From the NCBI GenBank assembly GCA_026996855.1, contig JALWJZ010000049.1:1-49604 (forward strand): a stretch of 49,604 bases of DNA, in the 5' to 3' direction. The translations under genes and the position numbers were made by a program. The stretch comes from Anaerolineales bacterium. GTDB lineage: Bacteria > Chloroflexota > Anaerolineae > Anaerolineales > DRMV01. This document shows positions 32,690 to 41,894 of the stretch, piece by piece (the first letter of the stretch is position 1; each line of letters starts with the position of its first letter). Below the pieces are notes generated by a model that worked only from the letters and a program-made list of their open reading frames with translations, did not search any database and had not been told where the DNA came from.

Positions 32690-33385
32690 ATGCAGAGAAG
32701 TCGTATGCCGGCCAGGTTGAGAAAGTTTTTCTTTGCGATGTTGGTGCTGACCACTCTCTGGGGTTGTGGTTTAGGTTCCCCTCAACGTCCATCCACGCCG
32801 ACTATCTCCATCTCGACGCCTACCCCCAGGGCCTACCCGGTGGACATTCCCGGTACGGGTATACGGGTGTGGAGTTTGCCTACATGGCAGGCCTGGGTGC
32901 CGGAGATGACAGAGGGAGAGGAGAATCGCCCCCAGGTGTACCTGCTTCCTTTGCTGGGGGAAGACGACGAGGAAACCTCTTTCGTCACAGCCCCTTCCAC
33001 CATGGAAGACGTGCTCTTCGAGCCGCCGTACATCCTTTTGACAGCGTATCCCCTCCCTCAAGGTCGTCCCTTTCAGGGGCGTGAAGTGTATTTCGCCCTG
33101 GAGGAAATCGTCCTGCCGCCGGGTGTGGAAATCGAGGTGGGAGCCATCGAGCCGGTGCGCACCCCCCGAGGGCAGGCATGGACCGCTCCCCTGACCCTGA
33201 CCATGTCGGGAGGGGAAGGGTATGAAGGTCGGATAACCCTGGTCACCTCGCCTTACGGTATGGTGTTGGTGGCCGTGGGGTTGGCCCCTCAGGGAGAATG
33301 GCCATCTTTCGAGCAGGCGTATTGGCGAATGGTGAACAATGTGAGTTTCTCCCAACCCCCGCCTTCCCCCACACCTTCTTCTTGA
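32690..33385 (+). CDS. Predicted lipoprotein, function unknown
   Basis: The 231-residue protein has a basic N-terminus, a hydrophobic stretch and a lipobox-like LTTLWGC (cysteine 26), then a Thr/Pro-rich linker, indicating a membrane-anchored surface lipoprotein. The mature domain of about 180 residues is acidic and beta-rich ([20 protein letters not shown]) and ends in a Pro/Ser tail. I recognise no family. AAGGGAG precedes the ATG. It stands alone between two terminators, so it is probably monocistronic. Confidence 0.65.
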   Translation: MQRSRMPARLRKFFFAMLVLTTLWGCGLGSPQRPSTPTISISTPTPRAYPVDIPGTGIRVWSLPTWQAWVPEMTEGEENRPQVYLLPLLGEDDEETSFVTAPSTMEDVLFEPPYILLTAYPLPQGRPFQGREVYFALEEIVLPPGVEIEVGAIEPVRTPRGQAWTAPLTLTMSGGEGYEGRITLVTSPYGMVLVAVGLAPQGEWPSFEQAYWRMVNNVSFSQPPPSPTPSS

Positions 33386-33388
33386 GTG

Positions 33389-33426
33389 CAAGGGGCAGCG
33401 GCAAACGCCGCTGCCCCTTGTTCGTT
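33389..33426 (+). terminator. Rho-independent terminator after the lipoprotein gene
   Basis: A perfect 14-bp stem (33389-33402 with 33407-33420) and AAAC loop are followed by TTCGTTTC. Confidence 0.85.
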
Positions 33427-33506
33427 TCTACCTTGTCGTGCTCGCTTTGCAGTACAATTTTCACAACTTCCATGCCATGTGGGCGAGTCAGGAAGGAGGT
33501 GCTCCT

Positions 33507-34118
33507 ATGGATGTCGCTCCCAGGGGTATGGGCTGGGTGGAGGTCATCACCGGGCCCATGTTCAGCGGCAAGACCGAAGAGTTGCTCCGGCGTTTGCGGC
33601 GGGCCGTGATTGCCCGGCAGAAAGTGCAGGTGTTCAAGCCCCTTCTGGACGACCGATATGGGGTGCAGCAGGTGGCGTCCCACTCGGGTTTTTCCATGGA
33701 AGCCCGCGCCCTTGCCCACGCCCGAGAAATCCTGGACCATGTGCGCCCGGATACCACGGTGGTGGCCATCGACGAAGCCCAGTTCTTCGACCAGGATCTG
33801 GTGTCGGTGGTGGAAACCCTGGCCCAACAGGGCCTTCGGGTGCTTCTCAGCGGTCTGGACCTGGACTTTCGCGGGGAGCCCTTTGGTCCCATGCCCGCGC
33901 TACTGGCCCTGGCCGACCAGGTAGACAAACTTCACGCCATTTGCATGGTGTGCGGTGGCCCGGCCACCCGTACCCAGCGCCTCATCAACGGCCAGCCCGC
34001 CCACTACGACGACCCAGTGGTGCTGGTCGGAGCCGACGATTTTTACGAGCCCCGCTGTCGGGCGCACCATGTGGTGTTGCCGCCCGTGGGTAAAGACCAA
34101 GAGGAGGTGTCGTCATGA
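33507..34118 (+). CDS. tdk: Thymidine kinase
   Basis: The 203-residue type II thymidine kinase has the P-loop GPMFSGKT, the DEAQFF Walker B and a C-terminal zinc site (CMVC, with PRCRAHH contributing). It phosphorylates thymidine for salvage. ATG 33507 follows GGAGGTG; the frame opens earlier (33438) without similarity. Its stop overlaps the hpt start (ATGA), beginning a nucleotide-metabolism operon. A TACAAT at 33453 is a possible -10. Confidence 0.93.
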   Translation: MDVAPRGMGWVEVITGPMFSGKTEELLRRLRRAVIARQKVQVFKPLLDDRYGVQQVASHSGFSMEARALAHAREILDHVRPDTTVVAIDEAQFFDQDLVSVVETLAQQGLRVLLSGLDLDFRGEPFGPMPALLALADQVDKLHAICMVCGGPATRTQRLINGQPAHYDDPVVLVGADDFYEPRCRAHHVVLPPVGKDQEEVSS

Positions 34119-34705
34119 GTTGGGCCGTGCAGGACTATCGGGAGTATCTGGAGGAGATTCTCATCCCCGAAGAGCAATTGCAACAGCGCATCGCGGAACT
34201 GGCCGCGGAAATCAGCCGCGACTACGAGGGGAAACTGCCCCTGCTCATTTGCATCCTGCGGGGTGGGGTCATGTTTTTGACCGACCTCATTCGCTATTTG
34301 ACCATTCCCCATGAAATCGACTTCATGGCCATTGAGTCCTACGGGAAGGGCCGCCGGGAGCCCGGCGAGGTGCGTTTGACCATGGATCTGCACACCAGCA
34401 TCCGCGGGCGCCACGTGATTTTGGTGGAAGACATCATCGACACCGGCAACACCGTGGCCCAGGTGCTGGAAATGCTCCGGGTGCGTCATCCCAAGTCCCT
34501 CAAGGTTTGCGCGTTGCTGGACAAGGCCGAACGCCGTGAGGTGCCCGTGCCCATTCACTACCGGGGGTTCGAAATTCCCAACAAGTTCGTCTTCGGCTAC
34601 GGGCTGGATATGGACGGCTACTGGCGCAATCTCCCCTTCATTGCGGTGCCCGACCTCAACCGTTACCGGCCGCCCAAGCCGCTGCCCCAGGAGGACGAGG
34701 ATTGA
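34115..34705 (+). CDS. hpt: Hypoxanthine phosphoribosyltransferase
   Basis: The 196-residue protein has the PRPP-binding motif [13 protein letters not shown] and the purine-contacting region [16 protein letters not shown] typical of bacterial Hpt. It converts hypoxanthine (and often guanine) plus PRPP to the nucleotide. It overlaps tdk at its start and the cca-like gene at its end. Confidence 0.93.
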   Translation: MSWAVQDYREYLEEILIPEEQLQQRIAELAAEISRDYEGKLPLLICILRGGVMFLTDLIRYLTIPHEIDFMAIESYGKGRREPGEVRLTMDLHTSIRGRHVILVEDIIDTGNTVAQVLEMLRVRHPKSLKVCALLDKAERREVPVPIHYRGFEIPNKFVFGYGLDMDGYWRNLPFIAVPDLNRYRPPKPLPQEDED

Positions 34706-36207
34706 AACCCTTGCAACCCCTGCCGCCTCTGGCCGTGGAGGTGCGCCATCTCCTGCCCGCGGACCTGCCCGTGCACCTGGTGGGCGGCGCGGTGCGGGAT
34801 TGGTTCCTCCAGCGTCCGGTGGTGGACCTGGACTTCGTGCTTCCCAAGGATGCGCTGCATTGGGCGCGCCAGGTGGCCCGGCATCTGAACGCGGCTTACT
34901 TCCCCCTGGACCGGGCACGCGGCATCGCCCGGGTGTTGCTGGAAACGCCCCAGGGCGTACGCATCCTCGATTTTGCCGATTATCGCGCCCCTACCCTGGA
35001 AGAGGACCTGCGCCTGCGGGATTTCACCATCAACGCGCTGGCCCTGGATCCCCTTTACCCCGACCGCCTGGTGGACCCCACCCGCGGCCTGCAGGACCTG
35101 CTGGACAAGCGCATCCGGGCCTGCACCCCCCACGCCTTCGCGGACGACCCCGTGCGGGTGGTGCGGGCCGTGCGCCTGGCCCTGGATTTGGACTTCCACA
35201 TCGAACCCGAAACCCAGAAGGCCATGCGAAAGGCCGTACCTCTGTTGAGTCGGGTTTCGGTGGAGCGCTTGCGGGACGAGATATTCCGCGTTTTCGGTTT
35301 GCGAAAAGTCAGTGCCGCCCTGCGCCTGCTGGCCCGCCTGGGGGCGTTGGACTTCGCGCTTCCCGAGGCCGCGGCGATGCCGGGGGTGCCCCTGCCTCCC
35401 CGCTACGGCCAGGACGACCTGTGGGAGCACAGCCTGCACACCCTGGACCGCCTGCAGGACCTGTTGGACGCTTTGCTGCCGCCTTACGACCCCGACAAAG
35501 TGGCCAACGTCCACCTGGCCCAGGTCTCCTGGCGCCTGGGGCGCTATCGGCAGCGCCTGGCCGAATATCTGCGGGCCTCCCTGGCCGGGTTCCGGCCCCG
35601 GCGGGCGTTGCTCGTCCTGGCCACCCTGTACCACGACGTGGGCAAGATTCGCCTTCCCCACCACCCCGACCCCGAGGCCCACGCGCGCGGGGGCGCGGTG
35701 CGCATGGCCGAACGGGCCCGGGCCTTGCGCCTGGCCCGGGCCGAGGTGCGCTGGCTGCGGCGGGTGGTCCGGTGGCACATGTGGCCCCAGCGCTTTCCGG
35801 CAGACCTCCCCCGGCCCCTGGACCTGTACCGTTTCTATCGCGAGGCCGGCGACGCCGGCGTGGCCGTGGGCCTGGTGCACCTGGCCAACGTCGCGGCCCG
35901 GGAAGGGTTGCATCTGGAACGGGCCTTGTGGGAACACGAGGTAGACGTGGTGCGCCGTATGTGGGAAGCCTGGTGGGAGCACCGGGACGATTGGGTCACC
36001 CCCCGGCCTTTGCTCTCCGGGGAAAGCCTCATTCGCGATTTCGGGTTGACGCCCGGGCCGGTGGTGGGCCACCTGCTGGAAGCCCTGAAAGAGGCCCAGG
36101 TGGTGGGTCAGGTCACCACCCCGGACCAGGCCCGGGCCTGGGTGGCCGATTGGCTGCAAAAGCAAGGTGCGGCCTACGGGAAGATATCGTCCAGCAACGG
36201 CTCATAA
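34702..36207 (+). CDS. cca: CCA tRNA nucleotidyltransferase / poly(A) polymerase family with HD domain
   Basis: The 501-residue protein has the nucleotidyltransferase motif LVGGAVRDWFLQRPVVDLDF, RDFTINAL and DPVRVVRAVRLAL of class II CCA-adding enzymes and poly(A) polymerases, followed by an HD phosphohydrolase-like region (YHDVGK). CCA addition to tRNA is the likely role, as in other single-copy bacterial genes of this form, though poly(A) polymerase cannot be excluded. The start is a TTG at 34702 inside a TTGA overlap with hpt, supported by AGGAGG. Its 3' end overlaps the convergent zinc-ribbon gene by 34 bases. Confidence 0.85.
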   Translation: MKPLQPLPPLAVEVRHLLPADLPVHLVGGAVRDWFLQRPVVDLDFVLPKDALHWARQVARHLNAAYFPLDRARGIARVLLETPQGVRILDFADYRAPTLEEDLRLRDFTINALALDPLYPDRLVDPTRGLQDLLDKRIRACTPHAFADDPVRVVRAVRLALDLDFHIEPETQKAMRKAVPLLSRVSVERLRDEIFRVFGLRKVSAALRLLARLGALDFALPEAAAMPGVPLPPRYGQDDLWEHSLHTLDRLQDLLDALLPPYDPDKVANVHLAQVSWRLGRYRQRLAEYLRASLAGFRPRRALLVLATLYHDVGKIRLPHHPDPEAHARGGAVRMAERARALRLARAEVRWLRRVVRWHMWPQRFPADLPRPLDLYRFYREAGDAGVAVGLVHLANVAAREGLHLERALWEHEVDVVRRMWEAWWEHRDDWVTPRPLLSGESLIRDFGLTPGPVVGHLLEALKEAQVVGQVTTPDQARAWVADWLQKQGAAYGKISSSNGS

Positions 36208-36470
36208 TAGCAGCGGCACCCCAGGGGGTGGGAGCAATCGGGCACCGGCAGCAGGGGGACCTGGTCGGGCGGGTAGGTGCCTTCTACGTACATGCACGCG
36301 GCACAGGCGTCTCTGTTCACAATGATGCGAATGGCTTTGACCGCGGGGTTCTTTCGCAAAATCTCCAGGGCCTGTTCGGGAGTCAGGTCCAGATGGGCGC
36401 CACAATGGGGGCAATCGCCCGCGGGCACGTGGATGGGCTTCAAGCAGTGAGGGCAGCGGTTCAGGAACAT
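36174..36470 (-). CDS. Small zinc-ribbon protein, function unknown
   Basis: The 98-residue protein has an N-terminal zinc ribbon (CPHC at 6-9 and CPHC at 20-23). A second cysteine-rich half (DACAACMYVEGTYPP, then LPVPDCSHPLGCRCYYEP) recalls the CxxC plus CrC pattern at the end of phage Mu F-like head proteins and some toxins. There are nine cysteines in all. GGGAGGG lies seven bases before the ATG. It is transcribed convergently with the cca-like gene and overlaps it by 34 bases. A TATACT on the minus strand at 36557-36562 is a possible -10. The function is unknown. Confidence 0.65.
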   Translation of the reverse strand: MFLNRCPHCLKPIHVPAGDCPHCGAHLDLTPEQALEILRKNPAVKAIRIIVNRDACAACMYVEGTYPPDQVPLLPVPDCSHPLGCRCYYEPLLDDIFP

Positions 36471-36641
36471 AGTCGGTCCCTCCCGATGGGACGTGGTGCA
36501 AGCGGAGCACGCGACCCTTTTGCGAAGGGCGATGAGGCAACCCTCCTACCAGGGCAAGTATACCCTATGCCGTGCATGCCGGGAGTATAATGAGAGCGGT
36601 TCGCCCGATGAAACCTTGCGACGGGAGTAGCGTGTTTCCTC

Positions 36642-37625
36642 ATGAAACCCGACGGATTGTTGACGTGGTTGGCGGTTCCCTCCCCTTCGGGGTATGAAAA
36701 TGCCCTGATGGAGCGGGTCGTGGCACATGCCCGGGGGTTGGGTCTTCCCGTGGAAAGGGACGCGCTGGGCAACGCCTGGGTGCGAGTCGGCCCGGAGGAA
36801 GCCCCCATTTCGCTTTTGCTGGTGGCCCCTTTGGACGAGCCGGGGCTGGTGGTTTCCCACGTGGACGAGGAAGGCCTGGCCCGGGTGACGCCTCTGCGCG
36901 TGGAAACCAGGCCCCACGGGCGGGTGCCGGCCCGGGTGCGCAGCGTGCAGGGCGCGACGGGCGCTCTGCGCTGGAAACCCTCCACGGACCCCGCGAAGGG
37001 CTGGGAAGACGTTTACCTGGAGGCCTGGCAGGGGGCTTTCCGCGTGGGCGATGTGCTGGCCTGGGATACGCCCCCGGCCGGGCACGAAGACGCGGGGCTC
37101 CTGGTGGGCCGGGGGCTGCATCGGGCCCTGGCCTGGATGATGCTGGAGGTGCTGGCCCGCTTTTCCCCGAAGAAAGTGCGGGTGTACGGCTTGCTGGCCG
37201 TGCGGGAAGGGGTGCCCACGCGCGGCGCGGCCCTGGCCGCATGGCGTTTGGCGCCCCAGGCCGCGTTGATGTTGCGCACCTTCCCCGCCAGGGAGCCGGA
37301 GGCCCCTGCCGAGCACCCCCGCCTGGGCGGTGGGCCGGTGTTGCTGCTCCGGGAACCGGGTTGGGTGGCCCATCCTGCTTGGGTGCAGGTTTTGCAGGCC
37401 ACGGCCCCGGAGGACCACCAGGCGGTGGTCCTTCCCCAGGGCCCCCGTGGAGGGCATCCCCTGCCCTGGGTGCAGGCCGGCCTGCCCACCGCGGCCCTGG
37501 GTCTGGCCTGCCGGGGCCAGGATACACCTTTCGAGACCCTGGTGCTGGAAGATGGGCGCCGCCTTCAGGCCTGGCTGGAAGCGGTCCTGGCCCGCATCGA
37601 CGCCGATTTCCCTTTTTCCACATAA
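36642..37625 (+). CDS. M42 peptidase-like protein lacking metal ligands
   Basis: The 327-residue protein follows the layout of M42 glutamyl aminopeptidases (LTWLAVPSPSGYENALMERV at the start, later AVREGVPTRGAALAAWRL and ALGLACRG). The residues that bind the two metals are changed: the usual HMDE reads PLDE, the LDNR region reads LHRA, the EE before VGxRGA reads RE, and the final histidine region reads RGQDTP. It is therefore probably not a working peptidase of the usual type. A TATAAT at 36586 may be its promoter. It is followed by an octamer repeat array and enolase. Confidence 0.65.
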   Translation: MKPDGLLTWLAVPSPSGYENALMERVVAHARGLGLPVERDALGNAWVRVGPEEAPISLLLVAPLDEPGLVVSHVDEEGLARVTPLRVETRPHGRVPARVRSVQGATGALRWKPSTDPAKGWEDVYLEAWQGAFRVGDVLAWDTPPAGHEDAGLLVGRGLHRALAWMMLEVLARFSPKKVRVYGLLAVREGVPTRGAALAAWRLAPQAALMLRTFPAREPEAPAEHPRLGGGPVLLLREPGWVAHPAWVQVLQATAPEDHQAVVLPQGPRGGHPLPWVQAGLPTAALGLACRGQDTPFETLVLEDGRRLQAWLEAVLARIDADFPFST

Positions 37626-39038
<1,413 letters not shown>

Positions 39039-39064
39039 GCAAGAGTATTCGCTGGAGCAGATCA

Positions 39065-39143
39065 AAATTTTCTCTGTGTTCTCTGTGCTTCCGTGAGAAA
39101 ATGCGATGGCTTTTGCCGCTTTTGTTGGATTTTGAAAAACGCG
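39065..39143. repeat. Dispersed 79-bp repeat, copy 1
   Basis: It matches 48075-48153 over 79 bases with five mismatches and no gaps, in the same orientation. It contains TTCTCTGTGTTCTCTG and ends GAAAAACGCG. No coding function is seen. Confidence 0.88.
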
Positions 39144-39160
39144 ACGCGTCAGGCGTGTCC

Positions 39161-39197
39161 TTGTAGGAGGTGGCCTCTTTTGCTACAATGAGGCCAC
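39161..39197 (+). promoter_or_regulatory. Promoter with palindromic operator of the toxin-antitoxin pair
   Basis: TTGTAG (39161-39166) and TACAAT (39184-39189) are 17 bases apart. A perfect 8-base inverted repeat, GTGGCCTC (39170-39177) and GAGGCCAC (39190-39197), brackets the -10. Toxin-antitoxin operons are normally autorepressed at such sites. Confidence 0.6.
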
Positions 39198-39222
39198 ATG
39201 GCTTGGGCAACGGAGGTGAAGT

Positions 39223-39516
39223 ATGGATAGAGTGGGCGTGCGGGAGTTGAAGGACCGGCTGGCGCACTATTTGCGGATGGTTCGGAGCGGGAAAACGGTG
39301 GTGGTGACGGTGCGAGGAGAGCCTGTGGCCCGACTGGTTCCCGTGGTGCGGGATAGCGAGCGGACGTTGCCCCCCGAGGTGGAAGAGCGGTTATGGGATT
39401 TGGTAGCGAAAGGTGCCGTTGAGTGGAACGGGGTTGCTCACCGGTTGCCTCCGGTGGTGGCGGAAAATCGAGGTCCCAAGCCGGTGAGCGATTTGGTGGT
39501 GGAGGACCGGGAATGA
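39223..39516 (+). CDS. Phd/YefM-type antitoxin (VapB-like)
   Basis: The 97-residue protein has the Phd/YefM N-terminal fold (VGVRELKDRLAHYLRMVRSG, then GEPVARLVPV). This fold binds DNA and, through its C-terminal part, neutralises a toxin. Its stop overlaps the PIN toxin start. It would repress its own promoter at the palindrome upstream. GGAGG lies before the ATG. Confidence 0.85.
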   Translation: MDRVGVRELKDRLAHYLRMVRSGKTVVVTVRGEPVARLVPVVRDSERTLPPEVEERLWDLVAKGAVEWNGVAHRLPPVVAENRGPKPVSDLVVEDRE

Positions 39517-39950
39517 TGGTGTACGCGGACACCAGCGCGTTGGTCAAGTTGTTTGTGGAGGAAGCAGGGACGGAAGCGACCCGGGAGATGTTGAGCAGGG
39601 CGCAAGTGTTGGGGACGGCTGTGGTGACGTGGGCGGAGATGGTGGCCGCGCTGGCGCGAAGTGTGCGGAGAGGGTATTTGGCGAAGGAAGAGGCGAAAGA
39701 AGCGGTGCGGGTATTGGGGGAGGTGTGGGAAAGTTGGGTGCGGGTGAGGGTGGATGAAGGGGTCGTGAGGTATGCGGGGGAGTTGGCGTGGGCGCATGGG
39801 TTGCGCGGATACGATGCCGTACATTTGGCGGCGGCGTTGGCATGGCAGGAGGGGTTGGGGTACCCGGTGATGCTGGCCACCTTTGACAGGGAGTTGTGGG
39901 CGGCGGCGAAAGAAGAGGGACTGGGCGTGTGGCCAGAGGTGTGGAAGTGA
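39513..39950 (+). CDS. vapC: PIN-domain toxin (VapC-like)
   Basis: The 145-residue PIN-domain ribonuclease starts YADTSALVKLFVEE, containing the first catalytic aspartate. The other acidic residues are in TWAEMVAAL, RGYDAVHLAAAL and ATFDREL. VapC toxins cleave RNA, often initiator tRNA or 23S rRNA; the target here is unknown. The start at 39513 overlaps the antitoxin stop (ATGA); the next codon, ATG 39516, is also possible. Length is typical. Confidence 0.88.
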   Translation: MMVYADTSALVKLFVEEAGTEATREMLSRAQVLGTAVVTWAEMVAALARSVRRGYLAKEEAKEAVRVLGEVWESWVRVRVDEGVVRYAGELAWAHGLRGYDAVHLAAALAWQEGLGYPVMLATFDRELWAAAKEEGLGVWPEVWK

Positions 39951-40028
39951 AGGGGGCGCGGCCCTCCTTGTTCGACCCGGTTGCATCGCCCCGGTACTTG
40001 CAAGTTGAGGCGTTATTCATCGAATGTC

Positions 40029-40331
40029 ATCACGCCGCAACCGTACCCGGAGGAGGTGCGACGCGCCCTGGCCCAGGTGGGCCTGACCTACCTGTGTGAG
40101 GCAACACCGGAAGATTTCCGGCAATGGATGACCGAGGCCGGACTTACGGAGGTGCGGGTGGTGGATGTGACCCCCTACGCCCGCCGGGCCTGGGAGTGGC
40201 GCCGGGAACACGACCCCCAGGGGGCGAGCAAGCCGGGTTATCGGTATCTTCTGGAAGACCAGCGCTTTGCCCTGGGCAAGGGGTTGTTTTACATTTACGT
40301 CACGGGAAAGAAGCCGGACAACTGCGAATGA
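40029..40331 (+). pseudogene. C-terminal remnant of a methyltransferase-like gene
   Basis: The frame (ITPQPYPEEVRRAL onward, ending FYIYVTGKKPDNCE) resembles the last 90-100 residues of SAM-dependent methyltransferases, with ATPEDFRQWMTEAGLTEVRVVDVTP. The SAM-binding N-terminal part is absent, and no good start or ribosome site precedes it; the open frame extends back to about 39981. It lies directly downstream of the toxin gene and runs into octamer and palindromic repeats, so a 5' deletion during local rearrangement is likely. Confidence 0.45.
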
Positions 40332-40353
40332 GTGAATGGGCGGATGAGCGGAT
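40327..40353. repeat. Inverted short octamer array
   Basis: Three and a third 8-base units (AATGAGTG, AATGGGCG, GATGAGCG) are reverse complements of the octamer family before enolase. They overlap the stop of the methyltransferase remnant and abut the first palindromic element. Confidence 0.7.
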
Positions 40354-40423
40354 TTTTGGAGCGTGGTGCTTCGGTGCCCCTTTGAAATCAAAAAGCGGTG
40401 CCCAGGCACCGCACTCCCAAAAA
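40353..40423. repeat. Palindromic 70-bp element, copy 1
   Basis: It begins TTTTTGGAGCGTG and ends GCACTCCCAAAAA, giving imperfect terminal inverted repeats. It holds the hairpin GCGGTGCC/GGCACCGC in its right half; the left hairpin is degenerate. Two more copies lie at 40731 and 40811. Confidence 0.75.
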
Positions 40424-40477
40424 GCAGGCGCCCGGGGGTTTAGGTTCCCAGGGGTGTCTACAGTGGAGGTGGGTCCT

Positions 40478-40681
40478 ATGGGTTGGGTGTTCATCGTAAG
40501 CGGCGCGTTCGCCTTCCTGGCCGCGGTGTTGAATTGGGAATGGTTCATGAACCATCGGAAAGTGCGCTTCTTCGTGCGCTTGTTTGGCCGCACCGGAGCG
40601 CGCATCTTTTACGGGGTCATCGGCCTCGTCCTGGTCCTTCTGGGCCTGCTCCTGGTGACGGGGGTGATTCAGGAATCCTGA
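40478..40681 (+). CDS. Imm17-like small membrane protein
   Basis: The 67-residue protein has two membrane helices (VFIVSGAFAFLAAVLNW and GVIGLVLVLLGLLLVTGV) around a basic loop with the pattern WEWFMNHRKVRFFVRLFGR and GARIFYG. This agrees with the Immunity protein 17 family, predicted immunity factors for polymorphic toxins. No toxin gene is nearby, so its role is unclear. GGAGG lies eight bases before ATG 40478. It stands alone between copies of the palindromic element. Confidence 0.7.
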   Translation: MGWVFIVSGAFAFLAAVLNWEWFMNHRKVRFFVRLFGRTGARIFYGVIGLVLVLLGLLLVTGVIQES

Positions 40682-40730
40682 GCGTAGCCGCGGGTGGGTG
40701 GCTTCGCGCGCGAGAGCCGAAAGCGCTCCG

Positions 40731-40795
40731 TTTTGGCGTGCGTCCCTTTGGAACCAGAAGCGGTGCCCAGGCCAGGCACCGCACTCCCAAAAAAG
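40731..40795. repeat. Palindromic element, copy 2
   Basis: It has the same ends (TTTTGGCGTGCG and GCACTCCCAAAAA). The right hairpin has six extra bases in its loop, and part of the left hairpin is deleted. Confidence 0.75.
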
Positions 40796-40810
40796 ATCGT
40801 TGGGCCCTCT

Positions 40811-40879
40811 TTTTGGCGTGCGGCACCTTGGTGCCGCTTTGGAATCAAAAGCGGTGCCCAGGCACCGCACTCCCAAAAA
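40811..40879. repeat. Palindromic element, copy 3 (most complete)
   Basis: Two opposed hairpins, GCGGCACC/GGTGCCGC and GCGGTGCC/GGCACCGC, lie between terminal inverted repeats of about 15 bases. It ends three bases from the stop of the convergent kinase gene, for which the hairpin plus TTTT can act as terminator. Confidence 0.8.
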
Positions 40880-40882
40880 CTA

Positions 40883-41827
40883 TTATGGCAGGCTTTCCCC
40901 AAAGGCCTCGCGATAGCGTTCGCGGAACGCTTCCCAGGTGAAGGTGTGGCTTTGGGGACCCTGGGCCTCCACGCAATAGGCCGCGGCCAGCGCGCCCATG
41001 CGTCCGCAGGTGGGCAGGTCCAGGCCGTGCAGGTATCCCTTGAGGAAGCCGCCTCGATACGCGTCTCCCGCGCCTGTGGGGTCAGAGACCTGCCGCGGCG
41101 GGGCAATGGGAACCGCGTGCTCCTCTTCCCGGGTGTAGATGCGGGAGCCTGCCGGCCCATAGGTCACCACCACGAAGTCCACCCGTTGCCGCCAGTCCTC
41201 CAGGCTCCAGCCGGTCTTCTTGGTCAGCAGCTTGGCCTCGTACTCGTTGAGGAACAGCGCGGTCGCGCCCTCGATGCCGGCCCGCAGGTCCTCCCCGGAG
41301 AGGCGCACGATTTGCTGGCCGGGGTCGTAAAAGTAGGGGATGCCCAAGGCGCGGCATTCCTGCACCCGTTTGCGCATGGCTTCCATGTCGTCGGGGGAAA
41401 TCACCACCAGGTCGGGGCGGGCGGGCAGGTCCAGCACCGAGAGGGTACGGGCGTGCATCATGGCCCCGATGTAGAACACGCCCAGTTGGGATTGGTGCAG
41501 GTCGCTGACGCCGAAGAAGGACGCGGTGTGCTCCCCTTCCACCACTTTGACGGCGGAGGTGTCCACGCCGTGGGATTCCAGCCATTCCCGGTAGGTGTCG
41601 AAGTCTTCCCCCACCGCGGCCAGTAGGGTGGGCCGTTCCCCAAGCAGGGCCAGGGTGTAGGCGATGTTGGCCGCGACGCCGCCGTAGCGCCGGACCAACT
41701 GGTCCACCAGGAAGGAAAGGGCGAAAGGCTCCGCGTTGTTCTTGGGCAGGTACTCCCGAAAAGCGCCGGGGAAGCGCATCAGGTAGTCGAAGGACACGGA
41801 CCCGGAAAGCACCACGTGCGCGGACAT
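40883..41827 (-). CDS. PfkB-family carbohydrate kinase
   Basis: The 314-residue protein has the PfkB signatures YGGVAANIAYTLALLG near the N-terminus and DPTGAGDAYRGGF with the catalytic aspartate. The overall form resembles adenosine kinase-like and ribokinase-like members; the substrate is not certain. GGGAGG lies seven bases before ATG 41827; the frame opens earlier at 41869 without similarity. It follows mtnA by 67 bases in the same direction, so a role in nucleoside or methylthioribose sugar salvage is plausible but unproven. Confidence 0.83.
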   Translation of the reverse strand: MSAHVVLSGSVSFDYLMRFPGAFREYLPKNNAEPFALSFLVDQLVRRYGGVAANIAYTLALLGERPTLLAAVGEDFDTYREWLESHGVDTSAVKVVEGEHTASFFGVSDLHQSQLGVFYIGAMMHARTLSVLDLPARPDLVVISPDDMEAMRKRVQECRALGIPYFYDPGQQIVRLSGEDLRAGIEGATALFLNEYEAKLLTKKTGWSLEDWRQRVDFVVVTYGPAGSRIYTREEEHAVPIAPPRQVSDPTGAGDAYRGGFLKGYLHGLDLPTCGRMGALAAAYCVEAQGPQSHTFTWEAFRERYREAFGESLP

Positions 41828-41894
41828 GGGCAACCTCCCTGTTTTTGAGACAGGCTTGGCCCGCCTCAAAAAGCCAAGGTCCAGGGTGAGGAAA

